Shown here piece after piece: positions 17,493-26,146 of a DNA stretch of 64,000 nucleotides. The notes beneath the pieces are model-generated. The model was given only the letters and a program-made list of their open reading frames with translations, had not been told where the DNA came from and ran no database searches. The stretch is taken from contig JAEUKI010000052.1 of assembly GCA_016793325.1 (NCBI GenBank), positions 744,001 through 808,000 of the forward strand, read 5' to 3'. Numbering within the stretch: the first letter of the stretch is position 1; the number at the start of each line of letters is the position of its first letter. The position numbers were made by a program, and so were the translations under genes. The DNA comes from Myxococcales bacterium (GTDB taxonomy: Bacteria; Myxococcota_A; Polyangia; Polyangiales; Ga0077539).

Positions 17493-18776
17493 ATGCGCGT
17501 CAACGGAAAGCTCTGGAATACCCGACTCATTTCGAATCGAATCGCGACGGGCCTCCCGCTCGCGTTTGCGGGGATTCTCGCCGCAGTTCCGCTCGCGTGC
17601 CCGACGCGCGCGCCGGAGCCGAGCGTTCGGCGAACGGAGTCCGAACGGAGTCGAATTCGTGACGCGCGGGCGGACGACCGCAGAGTCGAGCCCTCGCAGC
17701 CCGATGTTCCGCCGTCGCTCCCCGACGCGACGCAAGTCGCTTCGCCGACGCCGTACTCGCGCGCGGCGCTGCCGATCCTGGATATTCACACGCACGTCGA
17801 CCCGACCGCGACGCGCACGGTGCTGTCGCTCTTCGACGCGCGAGGGATTCACACTGCTGTGAACCTCTCGGCTGGCTTCGAGGGCGCCGGACTCGAGGAG
17901 GCCCTCGCGCAGCAACGCGAGTCCCGCGGGAGGATCCTTCCGTTTTGCACGCTGCCGTGGCGCGCGACCGGACACCCGCAGTTTGTCACCGAGTCCGTGC
18001 GGATCCTCGAGCGGTGCCGCGCGCTCGGCGTTCGCGGGTTGAAGATCCCGAAGGTGCTCGGGCTCGGCGCGCGTGACATCGATGGGTCGAGGCTTCGTGT
18101 CGACGCGCCTCGGCTCGATCCCATCTTCGCCGCGGCCGAGCGCCTCGGGATGATGGTGTTGATTCACACGGGCGATCCGAAGGCGTTTTTTCAGCCCCCC
18201 AACCCGCAAAACGAGCGCTGGGAGGAGCTTCAAGCGCACCCGTCGTGGAGCTTCTATGGCGCGGAGTGGCCGTCGTTCGACGAGATCCTCGGCGAGTTCG
18301 AGCGGCGCGTGCTGCGGCACAGGCGACTTGTTTTTGTGGGTGCGCACTTCGGAAACGCCGCGGAGGAGCCCGATCGCGTCGCGCGGCTGCTCGAGCGCGC
18401 GCCGCGGTATCACATCGACACGAGCGCGAGGGTTCCCGAGTTCGGCAGGCACCCGTCGGCGAGGATGCGCGCGTTCTTCACGCGCTGGCAGGACAGGATC
18501 TTGTTCGGTACGGACCTCGGCTTGGGTGACGACATGGGCGAGTGGATGCTCGGCTCGCACGGAAACGAACGGACGACGCAGCGCGACGTCGACCGCTATT
18601 TTTCAGCGACGTTTCGCTACTACGAAGCCAACGACCCCGAGTGGGAAAACCCCACGCCCATCCAGGGCCGATGGAACACGCATCCCATCGCGCTTCCCCG
18701 CGACATCCTCGCAAAAGTGTACGGAGCGAACGCCGCGCGCTTGCTCGGGATCACCTGGCCACCGCCAACGCAGTGA
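17493..18776 (+). CDS. Amidohydrolase-family (Amidohydro_2) lipoprotein
   Basis: The protein has 427 residues. A signal-like start ends in the lipobox PLAC (~Cys36) and is followed by a ~50-residue polar linker, so the enzyme is probably anchored outside the cytoplasm. The TIM-barrel metal ligands are visible in order: ILDIHTHVD, RGLKIPKVLG, MVLIHTGDP, VFVGAHFGN and the final Asp in LFGTDLG. This is the pattern of metal-dependent amidohydrolases and decarboxylase-like enzymes; the substrate cannot be told. It stands alone between HU and a convergent lipoprotein gene. ATG 17493 is the first good start after the divergent HU promoter. Confidence 0.8.
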   Translation: MRVNGKLWNTRLISNRIATGLPLAFAGILAAVPLACPTRAPEPSVRRTESERSRIRDARADDRRVEPSQPDVPPSLPDATQVASPTPYSRAALPILDIHTHVDPTATRTVLSLFDARGIHTAVNLSAGFEGAGLEEALAQQRESRGRILPFCTLPWRATGHPQFVTESVRILERCRALGVRGLKIPKVLGLGARDIDGSRLRVDAPRLDPIFAAAERLGMMVLIHTGDPKAFFQPPNPQNERWEELQAHPSWSFYGAEWPSFDEILGEFERRVLRHRRLVFVGAHFGNAAEEPDRVARLLERAPRYHIDTSARVPEFGRHPSARMRAFFTRWQDRILFGTDLGLGDDMGEWMLGSHGNERTTQRDVDRYFSATFRYYEANDPEWENPTPIQGRWNTHPIALPRDILAKVYGANAARLLGITWPPPTQ

Positions 18777-18807
18777 TCGGCGCGCAAATCGACCGCTGAT
18801 TTCGCGT

Positions 18808-20958
18808 TCAACGCGCGCGCAGCGTGAACGTGGCCCGGTTGCCTCCGGGGCGCGAGCTCTCTGCGGCGCCGAGGTCGCCGTCGCGCACCATCACGACGTA
18901 TTGGCCGGGCTCGAGCTCGCGTTCGATGCGCTCGGTGCGTTCGAACGTGGCGCTCGTCGCGATCGATCGAAGGTCCCGTGTGGCGAGCACGAGGTCGAGG
19001 TCCGTGTCGCTCGCGTCGGTCCCCGGCCCGTCGATCACGAGCTCGATCGTCACGCGCGCCCGCGTGGGAACGCGCAGCAGGTACGTTCGCGACGCGTCGA
19101 GGCCGTTGTAGAGGTGGTTTCGACCGCCGGACGGAGCTGGCTGCGAGCGACCGTCGACGCGCCCGCGGTGCTCTGTTCCGAGCGCGAGCTCTTCGGGCCA
19201 ACGCTCGGCGGGCGTCACGGGGTACGAGAATCCCAAGCGCGCAGGCTGTTGAACGATCGCGCGCGCCTGCGCGTCGGTCACCACGCCGAGCGACACCGCG
19301 CGCTCGAGAAACGAGTTCATCGCTGGAGGACCGTCGCCCTCGCGAAACGATCGGTACACGCGCAGCGCGTCGCCGACGCCGATCGCGACGCCGTCGTTGT
19401 CGTGATCGTCGATGCCGTCCGCGCCGTCGATGAGGTCCCACAAGAGCGCTTGCGCGACGATCTGCGAGCCGTTTCCCAGTAGATTCGTCGAGAGTCGCTC
19501 CATGTCCTCATCGATGAGGACGTGTTGCCTGCTTCGCGCGAGGGGCTCTTCGGGCTCGAGCCCCGCGGTGTCCCAATAGTGCGAGCTGCCTGCGACCGCG
19601 CACCCGAGCGCGTTGGCGAAGCCCTCGTCCATCGCGAGCGCGGGAAAATACAGCGAGCCGCCGGGGTGGTTTCCGCCGAGCGAGAAGTGTCCCGCCATCG
19701 TGCCGACGACGTAGTGAGAGAACTCGTGGAGCACGACGGGGTCGTCGAACTGATCGGAGTCCGAAGCGTCTTCGCGCCCTTCGTCGCCGCCCTGGATCTG
19801 CAGCGCGTAGCTCCCGCTGTGCCGCGCGTACGCGCCGAGAAACGCGGTGATCGATCCCTGCGGAAGCGCCGCGTTGTTGCCCCGTCGCCAAAACGCGAAG
19901 AGCGGCGGCGGAACGCGCTCGAACGCGCGATGAACAATCGGCAAATAGCGCACGAAATTCGCGAGGATGTTGAACGCGCCCGCGGGCTCGGCGCCGCCCG
20001 TGCCCGCGCGAAACTCGATCACCTCGCCGCCCTGCACGACGAACGGCCGCGTGGAGAGCTCGATCGTCCGCTCGGTGCCCGGGTCCGTGACGACGCGGAG
20101 GTCCGAGCCGAGCAGCGTCGTGCGAGAGAGGAGCTTCACGCGCACCGCGCGTCCTCGCGGGAGATCCAGCGAAAACGCTCCTCGATCGTCGGTCTCGCTG
20201 TGGACGAGCACGCTCCCGTCGTCTGCCACGGCTTCGATGCGCGCGTGCGGCGCGGCGACCCAACGCACCGCCCGCGACAGCCCTCGCTCGGTAAACGTTC
20301 GCTTCGCGAACTGCGCAGAGCCCGAGACCGCTGAGCTCCCTTCGCGACGGGTCACGGTGACCCCTTCGCCCTCGGCGACGCGGGCGATCGATGGCGCGAG
20401 CGGCGGCGCGCGATCGACGATCTCTGCGTCCACGCGGAGCGCGAACGAGCCGTTGGCGTCCGTTCCGAAGCCGTCGACGACGAGCGTGTAGTCCCCCGCG
20501 GGGACGAGCGCGTCGATCGTCGAGTTCGTCCCGCCGCGCGGATCGTCGTCGTTGCAGAAGAGCTCGGTGGTCTCGTCCCAGCACGCGCGACGCAGCGAGA
20601 GCACCGTGTCGTGTCGCGCTTCGAGCTTCGCGACGACCCTCGCGGGCCGGTCCAAGTGAAATCGATACACTGCGTCGCCCGAGGCCGCGCCGAACCCGCA
20701 CGTCGCGTGAAACCGATCGCCTCGCGACGCGGTCACGCCGCGGACCGTGGCGCCAAAGTTGATTTCGGGGGCTGATAAACAAGCGCTCGCGACCGAAGCG
20801 TCGGTGCCGGGCGGTGGGCGCGCTTCGACGCTCGCGCTCGAGCCCGAGCTCGCTCCGCCGCTCGCGGCCGCGGAGGTCGTTCGCGCGTCCGAGGTCGGTC
20901 GGCACGCGGCGAGGGCCAAGACGGCCAAGGCCGCCGCGACAGAGCTACGCGCGTTCAC
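18808..20958 (-). CDS. Lipoprotein with PPC domains and gluzincin-like metalloprotease motif
   Basis: The protein has 716 residues with a lipoprotein signal (LALAAC, Cys19) and a Ser/Ala/Gly linker. Two pre-peptidase-type beta-sandwich domains are recognisable: one near residues 60-180 (GDYTLVVDGFGTDANGSF) and one at the C-terminus (EPGQYVVMVRDGD). In the middle lies H411-E-F-S-H415 followed by a second glutamate E445 in AMDEGFANALG. That is the HExxH...E arrangement of gluzincin zinc peptidases. I infer a surface metallopeptidase; the substrate is unknown. It overlaps the end of recD2 by 14 bases on the same strand, an unlikely functional partner. Confidence 0.7.
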   Translation of the reverse strand: MNARSSVAAALAVLALAACRPTSDARTTSAAASGGASSGSSASVEARPPPGTDASVASACLSAPEINFGATVRGVTASRGDRFHATCGFGAASGDAVYRFHLDRPARVVAKLEARHDTVLSLRRACWDETTELFCNDDDPRGGTNSTIDALVPAGDYTLVVDGFGTDANGSFALRVDAEIVDRAPPLAPSIARVAEGEGVTVTRREGSSAVSGSAQFAKRTFTERGLSRAVRWVAAPHARIEAVADDGSVLVHSETDDRGAFSLDLPRGRAVRVKLLSRTTLLGSDLRVVTDPGTERTIELSTRPFVVQGGEVIEFRAGTGGAEPAGAFNILANFVRYLPIVHRAFERVPPPLFAFWRRGNNAALPQGSITAFLGAYARHSGSYALQIQGGDEGREDASDSDQFDDPVVLHEFSHYVVGTMAGHFSLGGNHPGGSLYFPALAMDEGFANALGCAVAGSSHYWDTAGLEPEEPLARSRQHVLIDEDMERLSTNLLGNGSQIVAQALLWDLIDGADGIDDHDNDGVAIGVGDALRVYRSFREGDGPPAMNSFLERAVSLGVVTDAQARAIVQQPARLGFSYPVTPAERWPEELALGTEHRGRVDGRSQPAPSGGRNHLYNGLDASRTYLLRVPTRARVTIELVIDGPGTDASDTDLDLVLATRDLRSIATSATFERTERIERELEPGQYVVMVRDGDLGAAESSRPGGNRATFTLRAR

Positions 20959-23215
20959 GCGAGGTATTGTGCGCTGTGGGGTCCGCGAGGCGCAACCGCT
21001 CGCGAAGCGCGCCGTGGCGCTCGGCGGTGCGCGTGTTCTGCACGGCCATCTTCACCGCGCGCTCGCTGCCGACGATCACCGCGAGCCTGCGCGCCCGCGT
21101 GATGGCCGTATAGAGCAGCGCGCGGTTGAGCAAGACGAAGTGCCCTGTGTGCAATCCGATCACGACCGCGTCGTACTCGCTGCCTTGCGACTTGTGCACG
21201 GTCGCTGCGTACGCGAGCGCGAGCGCGTCGCGCGCGTCGCCGTTGAAGAGGACCTCGCGCCCGTCCATGTTCGCGACGATGGCGTTTGCGTCGGTGCGAA
21301 CGACGGTCCCGAGGTCTCCGTTGTAGACGTCGAGGTCGTAGTCGTTTTTCAGCTGCATCACCTTGTCGCCCGCGCTCACCTTCGCGCGCGGCGCCGCGCC
21401 TTCGACCGGCGCCGTCGCCGGAGGCGCCGCGGGGTTGAGGGCGCGTTGGAGCGCGACGTTGAGCGCCTGCGCGCCGAGGGGACCTTTGTGCGTGGGCACG
21501 AGGACCTGCACGTCGCGCATCGGGTCGATCCCGAATCGCTTGGGAATTCGCTGACAGACCGTCTCTACGAGGAGCTCTGCCGCGCGCTCTGCGTCGTCGA
21601 CCTTCACCCAGAAGAGCTCGCCCTTCGGCGCCGTGGTGCCCGAGCTCGCGTCGCGAGGTGTGGACGATTCGGGGAGCGCGCCGGCGAGCACCGCGTGGGC
21701 GCTGCGCACGATCGCGCTCTCGCTGGCCTGTCGAAACACTTCGGTGAGCCGCACGGACGCGATCCACGACGTCGCGAGCAGGTCCGCGAGGACGGTGCCC
21801 GGCCCGACGCTCGGCAGTTGGTCCGCGTCGCCCACGAACACGATCCGCGAGCCGTTTCGCACGGCCTCGACGAGCCGCGCCGCGAGCGGAACGTCGAGCA
21901 TCGAGCTCTCGTCGACGAGCACGAGGTCCGCGTCGAGCGGCGCGGACGGGTCTCGGGCGAAGCGCTGCAAGCGCGGGTTCCACTCGAGGGCGCGGTGGAT
22001 GGTCTTGGCGGGCTCGCGGGTCGCTTCGGTCATGCGCCGCGAGGCGCGTCCTGTTGGCGCACACAAAACCAACTTCCACCCTGCCGCGCGCGCGATGGCG
22101 ACGACGGCGTTGACCGTGGTGGTCTTTCCCGTTCCAGGGCCGCCCGTGAGCACGAAGACGCTCGAGGCCACCGCGCGCTCGACCGCGGCGCGCTGTTGCG
22201 CGCTCAGCTTCGCCATCGCGTCGCGGACGGGCTGATCGTCCCACACCTTCGCTTCGAGCGGCTCGACGCCGTCTCGAACCATCTTCGCGAGTCGGTCCGA
22301 CAGCGAGCACTCTGCGCGGTGAAGCGCAGGGTGATACGCGAGGTCGCGCTCGCGAATGATCACGTGCTCGGCGTCGAGCGCGTCGAGGGCGGCCTCGAGC
22401 TTCGCGATCGGAATCCCGAGCTCGACCGCGCCTTCTGCCAGCAATCCCGGCGGGAGCGCCGTGTGTCCGCTGTCTCCTCCCTCGACGATCAAGTGCCGCA
22501 CGGCGGCGCGCGCGCGTCGCGGGTCGTCTTCTTTGATCCCGAGGGCTCGACCGATGCGATCCGCGGTCACGAACCCGACGCCGGACACCTCTGCGGCGAG
22601 TCGATACGGGTCTTCTTTGACGATGCGCGAGGTCTCGTCGCCGAACTTCTTGAACACTTTTTGGCCGAGCGCGGGGCCGATGCCGACCGCTTGCAAGAAG
22701 CTCTTCGTCTCGCTCTCGGCCCTTCGCGCGCGAAACGTCTCTTGGATCCTCCGCGCGCGCTCGGGGCCGATCCCGTCGACCTCGCGCAAGCGTTCGGGGT
22801 GATCCGCGATCACGTCGAGCGTGCTGCTCCCGAAGGCCGTCACGAGTCGCTTCGCGAGACCGGGCCCGATTCCATCGACGAAGCCCGAGCCGAGCAGCCG
22901 CGCGATCCCGTCGGGCGTGCTCGGGAGCTCGGGGACACAAATCGACGCGCGGAGCTGCTTTCCGTGGGACTTGTGCTCTTCCCACTTTCCCGCGACGCGC
23001 ACTTGCTCGCCCGCGGCGGTCGACCCGAGGTCGCCGACGACGATGTGCTCGCGGCCGTCGAGCGCGAGGAGCTTCGCGACCGTGAACGTCTTCTCGCCGT
23101 TTTGCCAGACGATCGATCGCACAACGCCACGCACGATCGCCTCACCAGTGTCGACTGGCCCCAAGGGCAGCGCGGCCTGATCTCGGATCGTCATCAGCGT
23201 ATGCGGGCGGATCAT
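20945..23215 (-). CDS. recD2: RecD2-type ATP-dependent DNA helicase
   Basis: The protein has 756 residues from ATG 23215; ATG 23194 and 23251 are alternatives. It has an N-terminal OB-like domain, then helix-hairpin-helix modules (FVDGIGPGLAKRL, EVDGIGPERARRI, QAVGIGPALGQK) typical of RecD2 proteins that act without RecBC. The superfamily 1 motor follows: Walker A GGPGTGKTTT at about residue 360, LVDESSMLD, VGDADQLPSVG, VFRQ, and motif VI AITRARR near the end. RecD2 unwinds 5'-3' and helps with replication stress and end processing. No recB or recC is in the window. The downstream lipoprotein overlaps its stop. Confidence 0.92.
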   Translation of the reverse strand: MIRPHTLMTIRDQAALPLGPVDTGEAIVRGVVRSIVWQNGEKTFTVAKLLALDGREHIVVGDLGSTAAGEQVRVAGKWEEHKSHGKQLRASICVPELPSTPDGIARLLGSGFVDGIGPGLAKRLVTAFGSSTLDVIADHPERLREVDGIGPERARRIQETFRARRAESETKSFLQAVGIGPALGQKVFKKFGDETSRIVKEDPYRLAAEVSGVGFVTADRIGRALGIKEDDPRRARAAVRHLIVEGGDSGHTALPPGLLAEGAVELGIPIAKLEAALDALDAEHVIIRERDLAYHPALHRAECSLSDRLAKMVRDGVEPLEAKVWDDQPVRDAMAKLSAQQRAAVERAVASSVFVLTGGPGTGKTTTVNAVVAIARAAGWKLVLCAPTGRASRRMTEATREPAKTIHRALEWNPRLQRFARDPSAPLDADLVLVDESSMLDVPLAARLVEAVRNGSRIVFVGDADQLPSVGPGTVLADLLATSWIASVRLTEVFRQASESAIVRSAHAVLAGALPESSTPRDASSGTTAPKGELFWVKVDDAERAAELLVETVCQRIPKRFGIDPMRDVQVLVPTHKGPLGAQALNVALQRALNPAAPPATAPVEGAAPRAKVSAGDKVMQLKNDYDLDVYNGDLGTVVRTDANAIVANMDGREVLFNGDARDALALAYAATVHKSQGSEYDAVVIGLHTGHFVLLNRALLYTAITRARRLAVIVGSERAVKMAVQNTRTAERHGALRERLRLADPTAHNTSRERA

Positions 23216-23335
23216 GGCCCGCCTCGCCGTGATCGAGCCAATCTCTGGCACAGTGGACGAAACGCCTTCGTCGCGCGCTCGCGTCTTCGACCGATGATCT
23301 CTGCGAGACGTGCGTTCGAATTGTCTGTAATTTCG

Positions 23336-24967
23336 CTAGCGAATTCGGTCGGGCGCCCCCGGCGTCGCGCCCTCGCCCGCGTCGTAGACCCAGCTCGCGG
23401 GGTCGCTCTCGAGCATTCGCGTGTCGGCGCGCACGAGCGAGACGCCCACTCTCGGCGCGCGAGCGGGATGCGAGAGCGGCGCGCGCGACACGACGAAGGC
23501 GGCGGCGTCCTCGATCCACACGTCTCCGCCGCGATCGGCGAGCCCTCGCTGCGCGAGCGTTCGCTCGAGTCGAACGACGACGGCGCCAGGGGCCACCGGC
23601 GGATCGCCCGCGCGACCGTCGCCACGGACGTCGAACGTGGGCCCGATCACGATCGCCCGAGCGCCGGGCGCGAGCGAAACGTCGGGCAATTCGCTGCGAC
23701 CCGTGTTCGTTCGCAGGACGAACTGCGAGAGCGAGACCGCCGTCGACTCGTCGTTGGTGAGCTCGATGAATTCTTGTGCGCTCGCGCCGCGCGGCCTCGC
23801 GTAGACCTCGGTGATGCGAACGCGGCCGACGCGCGGCGGCGTCTGCACGACCCCGAGAGACACTTCGCGCGCGACGACGCCGTCGACGCCGACGAGCATC
23901 GCGATGATCGGGACGTGCGCGGACGGCGCAGTGGGCGCGATCGTGGCGGTGAGCTCGGTTCCGACGTCGCTCTCGGCGAGCCATTCACCGGCGCGAACGC
24001 GGAGCATCGCGGGACGATCGCTCCGCGCGAACACGGTGATCCGGTCGTGACCGATCGCGACGCACGCGGGAGGTCGCACGAGCTCGCCCGGCGAGCACAC
24101 GGGTGAGGCCACCCAGTCCGCGCGGACGCTCGATCGCTCGTGGCCTGTCGTCACGGAGAACGTCGATGGCGCAGGCGTTCGACCGTCGGTGTCGACGAGG
24201 GCGCCCAACGCGAGTCGGTAGCGGGTGTCCGGCTCGAGTTCGACGTCGGGCTCGAACCGAACGCAGCGCCACATTCTTCCGTCACGACACGCGAGGTAGC
24301 CGACGCCGGGCACCTCGTCGCCGTCGCTCTCGCGAACGAGGGTCACGACCGGCGCTTCGATCGCGGGAACAATCGGCCGATCGAAGCGGACGACGAGCGA
24401 CTCGAGCGCGAAGGGAGCGCCCGACGACGTCGGCGACGAGAGCGTCGCGAGCGGCCTGCAATCGGGCGGAGCGCACGCGCGAAACGACCGAACGACGGGC
24501 TGCGGTTCGACGTCGCTCTCGGAGGCGACGAGCCCGAAGTCGTCGACGAGCCGCGCGTTCGTGAGGAGCGTCACGCGCTGCGAGGGCCACAGCGGTGATC
24601 GCGGCGTGACGAGCAACACGTGTCGATCGATGGGATCTCGACGCACGTCGATGGCGAGCTGCTTCGCGGCGTTGCTGCTCGAGAGCGCTCCGCGTCGCGC
24701 GTCGCTTCGAAGCGCCTCGGTGGCGATCCCGTCGACGAGCCACACGCCGTCGGTGGTCGCGGGCATCGGCGTGGCAAATCGCAGCGAAAATGTCGGAACG
24801 CGGTCGACCGTATCGGTCTCGCCGGGCGGGTCGACCTCGAGGGCCATGAGCAACGAGGCGCGCGCAGTGGGGGTGATCTCGGGCGCGCACGCGAGGAGCG
24901 CGAGGTGGGTGACGAACAGCACGAGCGCGCGGAGCGCGACGGCGGCGGACGATGGGGGGGCTTTCAT
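23336..24967 (-). CDS. Lipoprotein with Ig-like and lamin-tail (LTD) domains
   Basis: The protein has 543 residues from ATG 24967; a longer open frame upstream lacks a signal peptide. The signal peptide ends with LALLAC. A bacterial Ig-like region follows (RVPTFSLRFATPM, then LEPDTRYRLALG), as seen in surface proteins that begin with such sandwiches. Near residue 400 a lamin-tail domain is recognisable: RVRITEVYARP, EFIELTNDE and LAPGARAIVIG. No catalytic motif is visible, so a structural or adhesive role at the cell surface is likely. It is separated by 120 bases from recD2 downstream and by 144 bases from the CPBP gene upstream. Confidence 0.65.
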   Translation of the reverse strand: MKAPPSSAAVALRALVLFVTHLALLACAPEITPTARASLLMALEVDPPGETDTVDRVPTFSLRFATPMPATTDGVWLVDGIATEALRSDARRGALSSSNAAKQLAIDVRRDPIDRHVLLVTPRSPLWPSQRVTLLTNARLVDDFGLVASESDVEPQPVVRSFRACAPPDCRPLATLSSPTSSGAPFALESLVVRFDRPIVPAIEAPVVTLVRESDGDEVPGVGYLACRDGRMWRCVRFEPDVELEPDTRYRLALGALVDTDGRTPAPSTFSVTTGHERSSVRADWVASPVCSPGELVRPPACVAIGHDRITVFARSDRPAMLRVRAGEWLAESDVGTELTATIAPTAPSAHVPIIAMLVGVDGVVAREVSLGVVQTPPRVGRVRITEVYARPRGASAQEFIELTNDESTAVSLSQFVLRTNTGRSELPDVSLAPGARAIVIGPTFDVRGDGRAGDPPVAPGAVVVRLERTLAQRGLADRGGDVWIEDAAAFVVSRAPLSHPARAPRVGVSLVRADTRMLESDPASWVYDAGEGATPGAPDRIR

Positions 24968-25089
24968 GATGGCGCGGCTGTTCCGTGCGGATCGCGCGGT
25001 GTTGCGAGCGCGAGCCGTGAAAAATCCGTGCGAATCACCCCGTGGACCGTGTGTATCCGGGCGCGCGATTTTTTGTTGCGACCCCCTGC

Positions 25090-25111
25090 GCACGAAGTTC
25101 GGTCGTCGTGC
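25090..25111 (-). terminator. Short hairpin directly after the CPBP protease stop
   Basis: GCACGA (25090-25095) pairs with TCGTGC (25106-25111) around a ten-base loop, touching the stop codon of the gltX-CPBP unit. No U-run follows, so this is a weak candidate for the end of that transcript. Confidence 0.25.
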
Positions 25112-26146
25112 TCAGAACGACCAGCTCGCGGGCAGCTTGAGGCCGCCGGGCAGGCCGGGGCCCATCAAGAGCGCGGCGACGTCCATCGAGATCGCGACCG
25201 TCACGTGAATGAGAAACCCCGACCAGATCGACCGCGTCCGAAGCGCGAGCGTGCCGAGCACGGTGCCCGCGATGATCGCGCCGAGCGTTTCGAGCAGGGG
25301 TTTTCCGTAGTGGATCATGCAGTACGGGACGACCATCGCGAAGATCGCCCCCGAGCCGAGCGATCGCGCGATCGCGAACACCAAGAACCCGCGGAAGTAG
25401 TACTCGAGGCAGAAGAACTGCGTCGCGTACGCGGTCTCCCACAGGAAGAAGTCCTTCCAGCTGCGGTTCGCGAGCTTGTAGAACGGGTAGTACGTCGCGA
25501 ACTCGCCCGTGTGCGCGACGCCGATCACGCACAGCAACACGATCCCGAAGAACATCGCGTAGATCCACGCGTGATCCGCGAAGCCCTTCAAGCTCAGGCC
25601 ATAGTCGCGATAGCGCTCGCGCCAGAGGGGCACGGTGATCGCGATGGGGATCAGGTAGCCGAGCCCTCGGGTAAACGCCCACCAATAGAGCACGAACAGC
25701 TCGCCGTACCGCTCGCTGTCGAGAAACGTCCACGGCCCCGTGAAGCGAAACGACCTCGAGTGAATGCCGTTCACGAGCGGTCCCCAATCGAACGAGAGGC
25801 CGCGGTCTCGCAGGCGATAGAACATCGCGCGATCGCCGAAGTACTCGTGCGCCGTGAGGACAAACGAGAGCGTCACGAGCACGATGAGCGGGCGCCAGTC
25901 GTACGGCCAGAACCGCGTGATGTCCGCGGCGCTCGTGCGCGTGCCGTCTCGGTACGGCGTCCCCGCCTCGTCGGCACGGTCGCGGGCGATCGCGTCTCGG
26001 AGCATCTTGTCGCGCATCGCGCGCGCGTCGACCTCGCGCCACGTCTCGAGGAAGAACACGCGCGGATCGAGCTCGCGGAGCTTCTTTCGCGCGAGAAACG
26101 CGACGACGACGAGGTAGAGCAGCGACAGCAGGAAGACGACCTTCAC
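25112..26146 (-). CDS. CPBP-family intramembrane protease homologue
   Basis: The protein has 344 residues with a first membrane helix (FLLSLLYLVVVAFLA) and about seven more. The CPBP (Abi) signature is present: LEYYFRG in place of EExxxR, so the first Glu is Leu; then MIHYGKP with the His of motif 2, and a final HVTVAISMD. Family members include Rce1 and bacterial proteins linked to prenyl-protein cleavage or bacteriocin immunity; the role here is unknown. The start codon overlaps the gltX stop (ATGA, 26146-26143), so it is made from the gltX mRNA. This is one of two CPBP proteins in the window. Confidence 0.75.
   Translation of the reverse strand: MKVVFLLSLLYLVVVAFLARKKLRELDPRVFFLETWREVDARAMRDKMLRDAIARDRADEAGTPYRDGTRTSAADITRFWPYDWRPLIVLVTLSFVLTAHEYFGDRAMFYRLRDRGLSFDWGPLVNGIHSRSFRFTGPWTFLDSERYGELFVLYWWAFTRGLGYLIPIAITVPLWRERYRDYGLSLKGFADHAWIYAMFFGIVLLCVIGVAHTGEFATYYPFYKLANRSWKDFFLWETAYATQFFCLEYYFRGFLVFAIARSLGSGAIFAMVVPYCMIHYGKPLLETLGAIIAGTVLGTLALRTRSIWSGFLIHVTVAISMDVAALLMGPGLPGGLKLPASWSF

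Noticed and set aside
20747..24106. A very long plus-strand open frame opposite recD2 and the lipoprotein genes
   Set aside because: It is antisense to genes with clear motifs and is an Arg/His/Asp-rich mirror frame caused by GC bias. The same applies to 27175-31338, 50992-54423, 54450-57755 and 5959-9051 upstream of the true start.
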